Assembly (NCBI GenBank): GCA_910584145.1
Contig: CAJTXX010000018.1
Location: forward strand, 1 to 40,829
From: an uncultured Eggerthellaceae bacterium
Lineage (GTDB): Bacteria > Actinomycetota > Coriobacteriia > Coriobacteriales > Eggerthellaceae
Reading direction: 5' to 3'
Length of the DNA stretch: 40,829 nt
Shown here: positions 1 to 8,593 of the stretch, piece by piece
How the letters are laid out: each line of letters begins with the position of its first letter
Numbering within the stretch: the first letter of the stretch is position 1
Made by a program: the position numbers and the translations under genes
Notes under the pieces: model-generated
Databases searched by the model: none
The model's input: only the letters and a program-made list of their open reading frames with translations
Told to the model about the DNA's origin: nothing

Positions 1-1996
1 CGATCATCTCCTCGGGGCTGACCACGTTGCCCTTCGACTTGCTCATGACCTCGCCATTCGCGTCGAGCACCATACCTTGGCAGAGCAGGTTCTCGAACGG
101 CTCGTCGAAATCGAGCATGCCCGCATCGCGCAGAACTTTCGTGAAGAAGCGGCTGTACAGCAGATGCAAGATAGCGTGCTCGATGCCGCCGATGTACTGG
201 TCGACCGGCATCCAAGCGTTCACGCGCTCGCTCGTGAAGGGCGCATGGACGTTGTGCGGGTCGCAGTAGCGCATGTAGTACCAGCTCGAGCACGTGAAGG
301 TGTCCATCGTGTCCGTCTCGCGCCGCGCCGCGCCTCCGCAACGCGGGCACGTGCAATCGGCGAACCCGGCATGCGTAGCCAGCGTCTCGCCAGCGGCCAG
401 GTCGATGTCCTCAGGCAGGCGCACGGGCAAGTCTTCCTCCGGCACCGGTACCACGCCGCATTGCGGGCAATGGATGGCGGGAATGGGGTTGCCCCAATAG
501 CGCTGTCGGCTTATCAGCCAGTCGCGCAGGCGATACTCGGTGGCGCGCTTGCCCTTGCCAGCAGCTTCCAGCGCCTCGACGATAGCCGCCTCGCCCGGCG
601 AATGCTTGCCGCCCACCATGCCCGTGTACGGCCCGCTCTGCACCAGCACGCCTTCGGCCGCATATGCCTCGGGCCAATCGACGCTGGTGACCACGCGTCC
701 TTGCTCGTCTTTCAGCTGCTCATACAGCGGGTCGTCCTCGCCCAAGATGATAGGGATGATCGGTAGGTCGTACTTGCGGGCGAACTCGAAGTCGCGCTGG
801 TCGCCGCAGGGGACCGCCATGACCGCGCCGGTACCGTAATCGGCCACCACGTAGTCGGCCACCCATACGGGCACCTGCTCTCCATTCACAGGATTGATCA
901 CATAGCGCCCGGTGAAGATGCCATGCTTCTCGCGGTCGCCCTGAGCCCGCTCAACAGCGCTGACCTTGCGAGCCTCCTCAGCGAACGCCAGCACCTCACC
1001 TTCAAGCGGCGTCCCCGCCACCAAAGCCTCAAGCCTTTCATACTCAGGTCCCACCACAAAGAAAGAGCACCCGAACAAAGTATCAGCCCGAGTAGTGAAG
1101 ACAGTGATGACCTCCCCTTCTTCTTCCTGCGAAGCAGCAGCCTCCCCCTCGGCCGAGGGGGCTACCCCCACTCCGGAAGAATCCCCAACTTCGGCACTGG
1201 CAGCAGGAAGGTCCACCAAGCGAGTTCCGCAGCGCAGCGAGGACTGTTCGAGCGACTGGTCCTTCCCGCTGCCAGTGCCCCGGAAGGGTACCAGCAAGAA
1301 GTCAACATAAGCCCCCTCAGACTTCCCGATCCAGTTAGCCTGCTGCTGCTTCACATTCTCCGGCCATCCCGAGAGCTGCTCCAGATCGTCGAGCAGCTCC
1401 TCGGCGTAATCGGTGATCTTGTAGTACCACTGCGTCAGGTCGCGCTTCTGCACCTCGGAGTCGCAGCGCCAGCAGCGGCCGTCTATCACCTGCTCGTTCG
1501 CCAGCACCGTGCCGCAGCTCTCGCACCAGTTCACCGGCGAGTTGCGCCGCTCTACCAGCCCGCGCTTCCAGAATTCCAGGAATATCCACTGGCCCCAGCG
1601 GTAATACTCGGGGTCGCACGCTACCACAGTGCGGTCCCAGTCGTAGCTGAAGCCCATGCGCTTGAACGATGCGCGCTGCGTGTCTATGTTGTCGTATGTC
1701 CACTTCGCGGGGTGCGAGCGGTGCTTGATGGCCGCATTCTCGGCCGGCAGCCCGAAGGCGTCCCAGCCCATCGGATGCAGCACGTTGAACCCGCGCATAC
1801 GCGAGTAGCGCGCCACCACGTCGCCGTATGTGTAATTGCTCACGTGGCCCATGTGGATATCCCCCGACGGGTACGGGAACATCTCAAGCACGTACTTGCG
1901 CGGGGCGTCCGACTGCTCGTCAACCGTGTACAAGCCGCTCTCCTGCCAGTGCAGTTGCAGGCGCGGTTCTATCTCATGCGGGTCGTATGCTCTCAT
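1..1996 (-). CDS. leuS: Leucyl-tRNA synthetase, 3' end outside window
   Basis: Charges tRNA-Leu with leucine in the cytoplasm (class Ia synthetase). About 665 N-terminal residues are present and the gene runs off the left edge; bacterial LeuRS is usually 800-870 residues, so roughly the anticodon-binding and C-terminal parts are missing. The HIGH motif appears as HMGH in MFPYPSGDIHMGHVSNY near residue 40, and the KMSKS loop as VMSKSKGNVVSP just before the edge. Zinc-type cysteine pairs are seen (CESCG, CPQCG, CPRCGG). The start ATG at 1996 is preceded by AAGGA with good spacing. Odd: between IGKSEG and ITVFTTR in the editing (CP1) domain there is an extra low-complexity stretch of about 59 residues (about 236-294, nt 1115-1291), in frame and with no stop. 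Identity is certain; the role of the insertion is unknown. Confidence 0.96.
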   Translation of the reverse strand, partial: MRAYDPHEIEPRLQLHWQESGLYTVDEQSDAPRKYVLEMFPYPSGDIHMGHVSNYTYGDVVARYSRMRGFNVLHPMGWDAFGLPAENAAIKHRSHPAKWTYDNIDTQRASFKRMGFSYDWDRTVVACDPEYYRWGQWIFLEFWKRGLVERRNSPVNWCESCGTVLANEQVIDGRCWRCDSEVQKRDLTQWYYKITDYAEELLDDLEQLSGWPENVKQQQANWIGKSEGAYVDFLLVPFRGTGSGKDQSLEQSSLRCGTRLVDLPAASAEVGDSSGVGVAPSAEGEAAASQEEEGEVITVFTTRADTLFGCSFFVVGPEYERLEALVAGTPLEGEVLAFAEEARKVSAVERAQGDREKHGIFTGRYVINPVNGEQVPVWVADYVVADYGTGAVMAVPCGDQRDFEFARKYDLPIIPIILGEDDPLYEQLKDEQGRVVTSVDWPEAYAAEGVLVQSGPYTGMVGGKHSPGEAAIVEALEAAGKGKRATEYRLRDWLISRQRYWGNPIPAIHCPQCGVVPVPEEDLPVRLPEDIDLAAGETLATHAGFADCTCPRCGGAARRETDTMDTFTCSSWYYMRYCDPHNVHAPFTSERVNAWMPVDQYIGGIEHAILHLLYSRFFTKVLRDAGMLDFDEPFENLLCQGMVLDANGEVMSKSKGNVVSPEEMI
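1144..1161. repeat. 18-bp perfect palindrome inside the leuS insertion
   Basis: CCCCCTCGGCCGAGGGGG reads identically on both strands. It lies within the extra segment of leuS and contributes to the Gly/Ala/Ser/Glu-rich inserted peptide. Seen directly; its origin as a small mobile palindrome is only an inference. Confidence 0.6.
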
Positions 1997-2278
1997 GCGA
2001 TTCCTTAGGCTCAAACGTGTTCTCTTACGGCGGTTCTCTTGCCGGCAACATTATAGCCTCCGTCCGAGCGCATGCGCGGCGGCATGGCGACAGACGCCCC
2101 GAGGGAGCTCGCCGGCGCGTGCGGTTCACCGGGTTTCCTCTACCGTTCGGGCGGGCACCGCGCCGAAAGGCCGCTGCGGGCCGTACTCTGCCATTCAGCT
2201 TATCGGTTCCGCCTTGCAGTCGGAGGGGAGATTCGTCGGCACGGGAACTTCAAGGCGCTCCGTCGAAAGGGGCGTGCT

Positions 2279-3547
2279 GTGTTGTCATCTGTTCAGATCA
2301 TATCCATCGTGGTGTTCGTCGCCGTCATGGCGCTCGTGGTCACCGAGAAGATACACCGGGCCATCGCCGCGTTGCTCGGCGCTGTGGCTTTGCTCGTGCT
2401 GGGCATCGTCGATTTCGACACCGGCATGGAGTCTATCGACTTCAACACCTTGGGCGTGCTCTGCGGCATGATGCTGTTCGTGGCCTGCGTGCGGCAATCG
2501 GGCCTGTTCGAGTACGTCGCCATAAAAGCGGCGAAGCTGTGCAAGGGCCAGCCGTGGCTGATAATGGTGGCGCTGTGCGTCATCACCGCGGTGTTCTCGG
2601 CGCTGCTCGACAACGTGACCACCATCCTGCTGATCGGCCCTATGACCATCATGCTCTGCCGCGCGCTCGAGATAGACGCGACGTCGTTCCTCATCGCCGA
2701 GATATTGGCGTCGAACATCGGCGGCACAGCGACGCTCATCGGTGACCCGCCCAACATCATGATCGGCTCGGCCGCTGGGCTGTCGTTCTTCGATTTCATC
2801 CGTTATGACGCGCCGGTGGCCATCGTGGTGCTGGTGGTGGTGCTGGTCATCTTCCGTTTCCTGTACGGGCGCAAGCTGAGCGTATCGCAGGAATCGGTGC
2901 AGGCGGTCATGCAGCTCTCGGAGACGGACGCCATCAAAGACCGCTCGCTCTTCCGCAAGAGCATCACCATGATCGTGCTCGTTACCGCGGCGTTCATGCT
3001 GCATGGGGTGCTGCATCTGGAATCGTCGGTGATAGCGCTCGCTGCTGCGGGCATCATGCTGCTCATCTCCAAGGTCGACCTGGAAACGGCCATCGAAGGC
3101 GTCGAGTGGAGCACCATCGGCTTCTTCCTGGGACTGTTCATCGTGGTGGGTGCTATGGAGCACACCGGCGTCATAACGATGGTCGGCGAAGCGCTGATAG
3201 ACGCGACCGGCGGCGACATGGTGCTTTTGATGATAGCGCTGCTGTGGGGCTCGGCCATCCTCTCGGCCATCCTGGACAACATCCCCTTCGTCGCCACCAT
3301 GATACCCATCATCTCGGTGATGTCAGCGAGCGGCGTGGACGTGTTCCCGCTGTGGTGGGCCATCTCGCTGGGGGCATGCCTCGGCGGCAACGGCACGCTG
3401 GTGGGGGCGTCGGCCAACGTGGTGCTCGCCAGCATCGCGAACAAGGAAGGCTACCCCATCACGTTCATGGGATTCACGCGCATCGGGTTGCCGATCATGA
3501 TAGTGTCGGTGCTCATCTGCACCGGATATCTGCTCTTGGTGTTCTAG
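2279..3547 (+). CDS. ArsB/NhaD-type ion transporter (SLC13/IT superfamily permease)
   Basis: Integral membrane permease of 422 residues, nearly all hydrophobic segments. The two inverted halves each carry the family signature: LLDNVTTILLIGP (about residue 109) followed by GGTATLIGDPPNIMIG (about 150), and ILDNIPFVATMIP (about 330) followed by GGNGTLVGASANVV (about 366). The family includes ArsB, NhaD and the P protein, which move anions or exchange Na+/H+; the substrate here cannot be read from sequence. The frame is open further upstream to 2072, but that part is Arg/Gly-rich and not membrane-like. I prefer GTG at 2279 because GAAAGGGG lies 6 nt before it; TTG at 2282 is possible. It diverges from leuS. 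Confidence 0.85.
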   Translation: MLSSVQIISIVVFVAVMALVVTEKIHRAIAALLGAVALLVLGIVDFDTGMESIDFNTLGVLCGMMLFVACVRQSGLFEYVAIKAAKLCKGQPWLIMVALCVITAVFSALLDNVTTILLIGPMTIMLCRALEIDATSFLIAEILASNIGGTATLIGDPPNIMIGSAAGLSFFDFIRYDAPVAIVVLVVVLVIFRFLYGRKLSVSQESVQAVMQLSETDAIKDRSLFRKSITMIVLVTAAFMLHGVLHLESSVIALAAAGIMLLISKVDLETAIEGVEWSTIGFFLGLFIVVGAMEHTGVITMVGEALIDATGGDMVLLMIALLWGSAILSAILDNIPFVATMIPIISVMSASGVDVFPLWWAISLGACLGGNGTLVGASANVVLASIANKEGYPITFMGFTRIGLPIMIVSVLICTGYLLLVF

Positions 3548-3751
3548 CGGAATGCGCGGCTATATATAGCCTCTGAGCGGGCATATCGTGCGCTTCTCCT
3601 ACTGAAAGGTGTAGATGCCGGAAAGCGCTCTTTCCGCAGAATTCAGAAGCAGAAGCTGATTCGCCGCAGGCTCAGGTGTGCCATCATCAAGGTACGGTGA
3701 CCGCCCGGTCGGCCGGGTGTGCGCACCACGATCCCTCAGGGAGGAGTGAAG
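3548..3751. promoter_or_regulatory. Intergenic leader with inverted repeats before the molybdoenzyme operon
   Basis: A 204-bp gap with three short dyads: the perfect palindrome GGCTATATATAGCC (3558-3571), a hairpin CGGAAAG-CGCT-CTTTCCG (3619-3636), and CCCGG-TCGG-CCGGG near 3704-3717. No hairpin is followed by a T run, so they are better read as operator or leader structures than as terminators. A strong ribosome site, GGGAGGAG, precedes the ATG at 3752. No convincing -35/-10 pair was found. Confidence 0.35.
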
Positions 3752-6046
3752 ATGGACGACTTCGGAAAAGTGCTCGACGAGGGCCGCGAAGAGATCCCCG
3801 CGGCGAAGACGCAGGATGACCCGACCGGACGCCCGTGGACCTGGGAGGAGGACGGTTTCACCGTCATCCGCTCGAACGCTCGCAGCGGCCCGGGCTGCCA
3901 CGACAACTGCGGCGTGCTGATGTACGTGAAGGACGGCGTGCTGGAGAAGATCGAAGGCGACCCGGAGAATCCTTTCAATCAGGGGCGGCTCTGTCCGCGG
4001 TGCCTGGCTTTCAAGGAGATGCTCTACCACAAGGATCGGCTGAAGCATCCGCTGAAACGCAAGAAGGAAGACCGTGGCAAGAACACCTTCGAGCGCATCA
4101 GCTGGGACGAGGCATACGATATCATCGAGCGCGAGATGAAGGCTGTCATCGACAAGTACGGCGCCCGTTCCATCTGGGTGACGCAGGGCACCGGCCGCGA
4201 CATCAACGGCTATGGCCCGCTGATGGCACAGTACTTCGGCATGCCGAACTACGGCACCGGCTTCTTGTCGGGGCAGGCGTGCTACGCGCCGCGCATGTTC
4301 TCCACCACGTTCAAATCGGGCGGCCTGTTCGTGTGCGACTACTCGCAGTTCTTCCCCGACCGTTACGACGACCCCCGCTGGTCGCCGCCGGAATACGCGC
4401 TGATCTGGGGGAACAACCCGGTGGTGGCCAATTCCGATGGCATGCTGGGCCACTGGATAGTGGAGTGCATGAAGCGCGGTACGAAGCTGATGGTGATGGA
4501 CCCCATGCTGACATGGATGGCCGGCAAGGCCGACGTGTTCCTGCAACTGCGGCCCGGCACCGACGCGGCGCTCGCTATCGCCATGGCGCACCAGATCATC
4601 GAGGATGGCCTGGAGGATAAGGAATTCGTCGAGAAATGGTGCTACGGCTTCGACGAGTACAAAGAGCATGTGAAGCAGTTCCCACCGAGCTGGGCCGCCG
4701 AGATATGCGGTGTCGACGAGGACCTGATCATCGAGGCTGCCCGCAAGCTCGGCCGGTCGAAGTCGGCGTGCTTGCAATGGGGCGTGTCGATGGACCACAC
4801 CTCTGAGGGGTTCATCACGGGCATGGCCTGCTACGACCTGATGGCGCTGACGGGTAACTTCGAGAATCCCGGCGGCATGCTGGCGGCGCGGCCCGCATTC
4901 GGCATGAGCGTAACGTGGCTGCCGAACCTCGATGTGTGGGAGGAATGCACCCCGACGGTGGACGAGTCGGAGACCATGAACGGCGAGTACCCGGCGCTGA
5001 AGGCCATCGCCGCCATCAGCCCCGATATGCTGCTGACCGCCATGGAGACTGGCGAGCCGTATCCCATCAAGGCTATGTTCATGATGCAGAACAACGCTAT
5101 CACCTGCATGGGTGCGGCGCCGCAGCGCATCCTGCCGGCGTTGCAGAGCATGGACTTCAACGTGTGCGTCGATCTGTTCATGACGCCTACGGTGCTGGCG
5201 TGCGCCGACGTGGTGCTGCCGGCGGCGTGCTTCGCGGAGCGCATGGGCATCACGGGGCATCAGCCGTACGCGCTGGGCTCCATCGCGCAGGCCATCGAGC
5301 CGTTGGGCGAGTGCAAGTCCGACCAGCGCATCATCTACGAGGTGGGCGAGCGCTTCGTTGACGAGTCGTACAAGCAGTGGGAAGACGAGCACGGCATGTA
5401 CGACTACCTGCTGCGCAAGACCGGGTTCACCTACGACAGCCTGCGCGACCGCGCCTGGGCGTACCCCGAGTTCGAGTACTACAAGCACGAGAAGGGCCTG
5501 CTGCGCGCCGACGGCGAGCCGGGATTCAACACCTCGACCGGGCTGTACAACTTCATGTGCATTGAGATGCCCTACTTCGGCATGCCGGCGGTGCCGGTGT
5601 ACGAGGAGCCGCCTGAAAGCCCCATATCGCGTCCCGACCTGGCCGAGAAGTACCCGCTGGTGCTGACCACCGGCGCCCGTCCGTGGGGCTTCTTCCATTC
5701 CGAGCATCGCCAGAGCGCGTCGATGCGCTCGCTGCATCCGCAGCCCACGGTGCGCCTGCACCCTGAAACAGCGGCGCGCTACGGCATCGCCGAGGGCGAC
5801 CGCGTGGTCATCGAGAACAACTACGGCTCGTGCATCCAGACGGCTCACCTGACCACGCGCCTGCGCAAGGACACCGCCTCGGCCGACCATGCCTGGTGGT
5901 TCCCCGAGCGCGGCGCCGACGATGGCACCCTGTTCGGTGTCATGGAAGTGAACATCAACCAGCTGGTGCCCATGCGCCCCGGCAAGATCGGCCTGGGAGC
6001 ATCGTATAAGTCGCAACTCTGTTCCGTCCGCAAGGTTGAGGAGTAA
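3752..6046 (+). CDS. Molybdopterin-dependent oxidoreductase, catalytic subunit (DMSO reductase superfamily)
   Basis: Cytosolic 764-residue enzyme binding bis-molybdopterin guanine dinucleotide; there is no Tat or Sec signal. The N-terminal iron-sulphur region is seen as C49-x3-C53 ... C81-x2-C84 (GPGCHDNC, GRLCPRC). Compared with the usual C-x2-C-x3-C-x~27-C, the first cysteine position is Gly46 and an additional Cys84 is present. FERISWDEA (113-121) is the family signature, C177 in GQACYAPR sits where a Mo/W ligand is expected, and the C-terminal molybdopterin domain contains LVLTTGARPWGFFHSEHRQS and GDRVVIENNYGSC. It resembles the acetylene-hydratase/dehydroxylase-like branch common in Eggerthellaceae. 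ATG 3752 is chosen over GTG 3719 for its GGAGGAG site. The ferredoxin subunit follows after 4 nt, so the two are translationally linked. Substrate unknown. Confidence 0.88.
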   Translation: MDDFGKVLDEGREEIPAAKTQDDPTGRPWTWEEDGFTVIRSNARSGPGCHDNCGVLMYVKDGVLEKIEGDPENPFNQGRLCPRCLAFKEMLYHKDRLKHPLKRKKEDRGKNTFERISWDEAYDIIEREMKAVIDKYGARSIWVTQGTGRDINGYGPLMAQYFGMPNYGTGFLSGQACYAPRMFSTTFKSGGLFVCDYSQFFPDRYDDPRWSPPEYALIWGNNPVVANSDGMLGHWIVECMKRGTKLMVMDPMLTWMAGKADVFLQLRPGTDAALAIAMAHQIIEDGLEDKEFVEKWCYGFDEYKEHVKQFPPSWAAEICGVDEDLIIEAARKLGRSKSACLQWGVSMDHTSEGFITGMACYDLMALTGNFENPGGMLAARPAFGMSVTWLPNLDVWEECTPTVDESETMNGEYPALKAIAAISPDMLLTAMETGEPYPIKAMFMMQNNAITCMGAAPQRILPALQSMDFNVCVDLFMTPTVLACADVVLPAACFAERMGITGHQPYALGSIAQAIEPLGECKSDQRIIYEVGERFVDESYKQWEDEHGMYDYLLRKTGFTYDSLRDRAWAYPEFEYYKHEKGLLRADGEPGFNTSTGLYNFMCIEMPYFGMPAVPVYEEPPESPISRPDLAEKYPLVLTTGARPWGFFHSEHRQSASMRSLHPQPTVRLHPETAARYGIAEGDRVVIENNYGSCIQTAHLTTRLRKDTASADHAWWFPERGADDGTLFGVMEVNINQLVPMRPGKIGLGASYKSQLCSVRKVEE

Positions 6047-6050
6047 GGCC

Positions 6051-6374
6051 ATGAAGCAGAAGATACTGATTGACTACGGATACTGCTCGGGTTGCCATTC
6101 CTGTGAGATAGCCTGCCAGCAGGAGCACGGCTTGGAGCCCGATGTGTTCGGCATCAAGCTGACGCAGATCGGCCCCGACCAGATAGCGCCGCGCAAGTGG
6201 CAGTACGAGTTCGTGCCCATCCCTACCGACCGGTGCGACCTGTGCGCGCATCGCCAGGCGCAGGGGAAGCGCCCGAGCTGCGAGCAGCATTGCCAGGCCG
6301 GATGCATCCGCATCGGCACGCTCGAGGAGCTGGCCGACGATCTGCACAAAGACAAGATAGCCCTCTTCGGCTGA
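6051..6374 (+). CDS. Small ferredoxin-type 4Fe-4S subunit of the molybdoenzyme
   Basis: A 107-residue electron-transfer protein expected to pair with the preceding catalytic subunit. It has C12-x2-C15-x2-C18-x3-C22 and a second group C62, C65, C77, C81, C85, enough for two [4Fe-4S] clusters. DMSO-reductase-type beta subunits usually bind four clusters in about 200 residues, so this is a reduced form. The start ATG 6051 uses GAGGAG overlapping the stop region of the upstream gene. No membrane anchor gene follows; a divergent-facing terminator comes next. The electron partner is therefore soluble or encoded elsewhere. Confidence 0.85.
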   Translation: MKQKILIDYGYCSGCHSCEIACQQEHGLEPDVFGIKLTQIGPDQIAPRKWQYEFVPIPTDRCDLCAHRQAQGKRPSCEQHCQAGCIRIGTLEELADDLHKDKIALFG

Positions 6375-6396
6375 GACGCCGGACCATATTTCCTTC

Positions 6397-6436
6397 AAGA
6401 AGGGGAGCTGCGGCATGCGTCGCGGCTCCCCTTCTT
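6397..6436. terminator. Bidirectional rho-independent-like terminator
   Basis: A 12-bp perfect stem, AAGAAGGGGAGC (6397-6408) with GCTCCCCTTCTT (6425-6436), loop 16 nt. It lies between the convergent ferredoxin gene (plus) and the luxR gene (minus). The A/T-rich stem ends can serve as short U tracts in either direction. Confidence 0.65.
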
Positions 6437-6578
6437 CATGCGCTCGCATTGCTTCTTCGCGCAGACCTCCCTCCTGTGCAGAGGCTTGGCTGCGAGGGTA
6501 TGGCGCGGTGGGCGCGGTAGGGGTGGCGGGTGCGGTGAGCGCAACTTGTCCGGGTGGCTCGCCCGTGCCTGCTGGCTG

Positions 6579-8060
6579 TTACTCGGGCATCTCGTCGTCT
6601 ACGATGTTCATCAGGTGCTGCTGAGAGCGCACGTCGAGCTTGCGGTAGATGTGGTAGATGTGCGACTTCACCGTGGCCGGGCTGACCACGAGATTGCGTG
6701 CGATGTATTCGGCGTTGCGCCCCTTCGCGAGCAGGCGGAACACCTCGGCCTCACGCGGGGTCAGGTGGTACTCGGCTATAACCTCGGTGCAGCGGGTGCG
6801 GAACACGTTGATCTTGTCGTTGGCGTTATCTGCCTCGTCGGCCTTCTGTGGCAGCACGGCCACGCTGGCGGCGGCGGTGTCGAGCAGCTCGTTCAGGCGT
6901 TGGCGCGTCTCTGTCTCGTTGGCGCCGTAGATGACGAAGCTGACGACCACGACCAGCGAGAAGATGACCAGCGCCAACAACAGCTCGTTGCCGCTGAGCG
7001 GGAACTTCACCATGATGAGATACGAGAACACCGCACCTAGCGAGAAGCCGATATAGGTGGGCACACTGCCGAGCCCGTAGCGCTCCACCGGGTGCAGCCG
7101 GAATTCCTTGTTGTCGGTGCAGGTGGTGGCGAATTTCATGATGGTCTGATGGGCCAGCGCGGTTATGACGAACCCGCAGCAGACGATCTGCCCCCAATAG
7201 CCCGACAAGGGGAACAGCAACAGGCCGCCGAGCAAGATGGGGAGCGACCCGCGCTGCACCATGCCGCTGTCTATCTCGACCTTGGGGCCGAGGTACCCCC
7301 AGATGCAGGCGACGGCGGTGCCGACGATGCCGCTGGCGCCCCCGATGAGGGCACCCATCTCTCCCAGCGTGCAGACGGTGATGGACATGAACCCGTACAC
7401 CGCGCCGAAGCATCCCGATGACAGCGCTGCGGGGAACGTTATCGTGCGCACCTTCCGGTAATCGCGCGGCGGCAGCGCCCAGCCGTCGGGCATATGCCGC
7501 GTGAGCAGATACGGGATGAAGATGGAGAGCACGATGATGACCGCCAGCTCGAAGAGGCTGACCGCCATGACGCCGGGCGTATTCACGAAGACGAACAGCC
7601 CCGTGCCGAGCACCGCGCCCAGCCCGATGGAAAGCGGCGTGCGCGGCGTGGGCAGCAGGCTGTAGAAGATGCACCAATAGGTGCTGATGGCGCCTTGCGC
7701 GATGCCGAACAGCGCCCAGAGGGGCGCGGCCACTGCGAGCGGCGTCGGCCCGGAGTATGCGCAGACGATAGCGTTTACCACCGCGGGCAGCGCGAGGAAC
7801 GCGGTGGATATGAGCAGTTTGTTCTTGTTCGCGAGCACCTGATCGGCTCTGAGGATGCATACGGCGAAGGCGATCAGCAGCGTTATGAGCGAGATGATGC
7901 GCAAAGCGACCGCCTCGGTGATGCTGTAACAGCCCAAGAGGATCAACGAAGGGGAGAAGACCCCGGAGAGCTCCCATCCGATCAGGCAGCCGAAGCCGAT
8001 GCCGGCGACCACATAGGTGAGGAGAAAGTCGCCGCCGAGCCCCGTTTTGTTCTGCTGCAT
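6579..8060 (-). CDS. Membrane-bound LuxR-family regulator (12-TM sensor plus HTH)
   Basis: A 493-residue protein with about twelve hydrophobic helices (residues 10-390, MFS-like arrangement), a short charged linker, and a C-terminal GerE/LuxR helix-turn-helix (about 430-485: LTPREAEVFRLLAKGRN ... SPATVKSHIYHIYRKL). This architecture is abundant in Eggerthellaceae, where such genes sit beside reductase or dehydroxylase operons and are thought to sense the substrate. Here it lies between two molybdoenzyme operons and reads away from the transhydroxylase operon, so it is the likely regulator of one or both. That assignment is inference; the ligand is unknown. Start ATG 8060 has GAGAGGTGAG upstream. 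Confidence 0.9.
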   Translation of the reverse strand: MQQNKTGLGGDFLLTYVVAGIGFGCLIGWELSGVFSPSLILLGCYSITEAVALRIISLITLLIAFAVCILRADQVLANKNKLLISTAFLALPAVVNAIVCAYSGPTPLAVAAPLWALFGIAQGAISTYWCIFYSLLPTPRTPLSIGLGAVLGTGLFVFVNTPGVMAVSLFELAVIIVLSIFIPYLLTRHMPDGWALPPRDYRKVRTITFPAALSSGCFGAVYGFMSITVCTLGEMGALIGGASGIVGTAVACIWGYLGPKVEIDSGMVQRGSLPILLGGLLLFPLSGYWGQIVCCGFVITALAHQTIMKFATTCTDNKEFRLHPVERYGLGSVPTYIGFSLGAVFSYLIMVKFPLSGNELLLALVIFSLVVVVSFVIYGANETETRQRLNELLDTAAASVAVLPQKADEADNANDKINVFRTRCTEVIAEYHLTPREAEVFRLLAKGRNAEYIARNLVVSPATVKSHIYHIYRKLDVRSQQHLMNIVDDEMPE

Positions 8061-8315
8061 GCTGCGCTCACCTCTCTTTTACCAGTTCAGGGGTCTCAAC
8101 CTTTGCGTATGAGATTGGCGCGATGCCCTTTATTCAACATTAGCAGTTGTTGGCAACGCGCGCCACAAGAAAAAGAATGTCATTGAGCGAACGAAATCGA
8201 GAGCGCATGACCAACCCGTCCATCCGCCGCTCTGCGGCTGATCTTCAAAGGTGTCAAGCGCCTGCGGACCAGGCGCATAGAACAGAGAAGAACGCAACGC
8301 GGAAAGGAGCATGCA
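8061..8315. promoter_or_regulatory. Divergent control region between luxR and the transhydroxylase operon
   Basis: A 255-bp region that should contain both promoters. One weak dyad is visible, CAACA (8135-8139) with TGTTG (8148-8152), followed by GTTGGCAAC; it could be an operator for the LuxR protein. No confident -35/-10 pair is seen. The ribosome site AAAGGAG precedes ATG 8316. Confidence 0.3.
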
Positions 8316-8543
8316 ATGTGTTTCAGACCTCCCACGGTAGGCAGTGGACCGATCAAGTGTCCCAAATGCGGGGCGCAGGTAGACCCATCAGCTGACGCCT
8401 GCCCGTCGTGCGGCGCCACAGCCGAGGCGCCCGCGCCCCCATCCATCCCCCCTGTCCCGGGTGCGCCCGGCGCCGTGAAGGTGCCTTCGGTGCCTGCTGT
8501 TCCCGGGGCTCCCTCAGTGCCCAAGCCGCCGAGCGGCAACTGA
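8316..8543 (+). CDS. Zinc-ribbon microprotein with proline-rich tail
   Basis: A 75-residue protein. C15-x2-C18-x10-C29-x2-C32 (KCPKCG ... ACPSCG) forms a single zinc ribbon, followed by a tail from about residue 38 made of Pro/Val/Ala/Gly quasi-repeats (VPGAPGAVKVPSVPAVPGAP). It has AAAGGAG 6 nt before the ATG and is the first gene of the transhydroxylase operon, about 50 nt ahead of the large subunit. There is no signal peptide or membrane helix. Function unknown; a maturation, scaffold or metal-delivery role for the molybdoenzyme is a guess based only on position. Confidence 0.75.
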   Translation: MCFRPPTVGSGPIKCPKCGAQVDPSADACPSCGATAEAPAPPSIPPVPGAPGAVKVPSVPAVPGAPSVPKPPSGN

Positions 8544-8593
8544 GGATACCCGAGCGCGCCCGCTGAGGGCGCCCACAAGAGAGGGAGCACTAC

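Noticed and set aside
923..2008. 361-codon plus-strand ORF over leuS
   Set aside because: Antisense to LeuRS with its HIGH and KMSKS motifs; no independent evidence.
2072..2278. N-terminal extension of the ArsB/NhaD permease from ATG 2072
   Set aside because: Arg/Gly-rich, no ribosome site, and it would place about 69 non-conserved residues ahead of the first helix; GTG 2279 has a good site.
3558..3571. GGCTATATATAGCC as terminator of the permease gene
   Set aside because: Fully palindromic with no room for a loop and no T run after it; kept only as a possible operator.
3599..6052. 817-codon minus-strand ORF opposite the first molybdoenzyme
   Set aside because: Same cause; composition is not protein-like and the plus strand explains the region.
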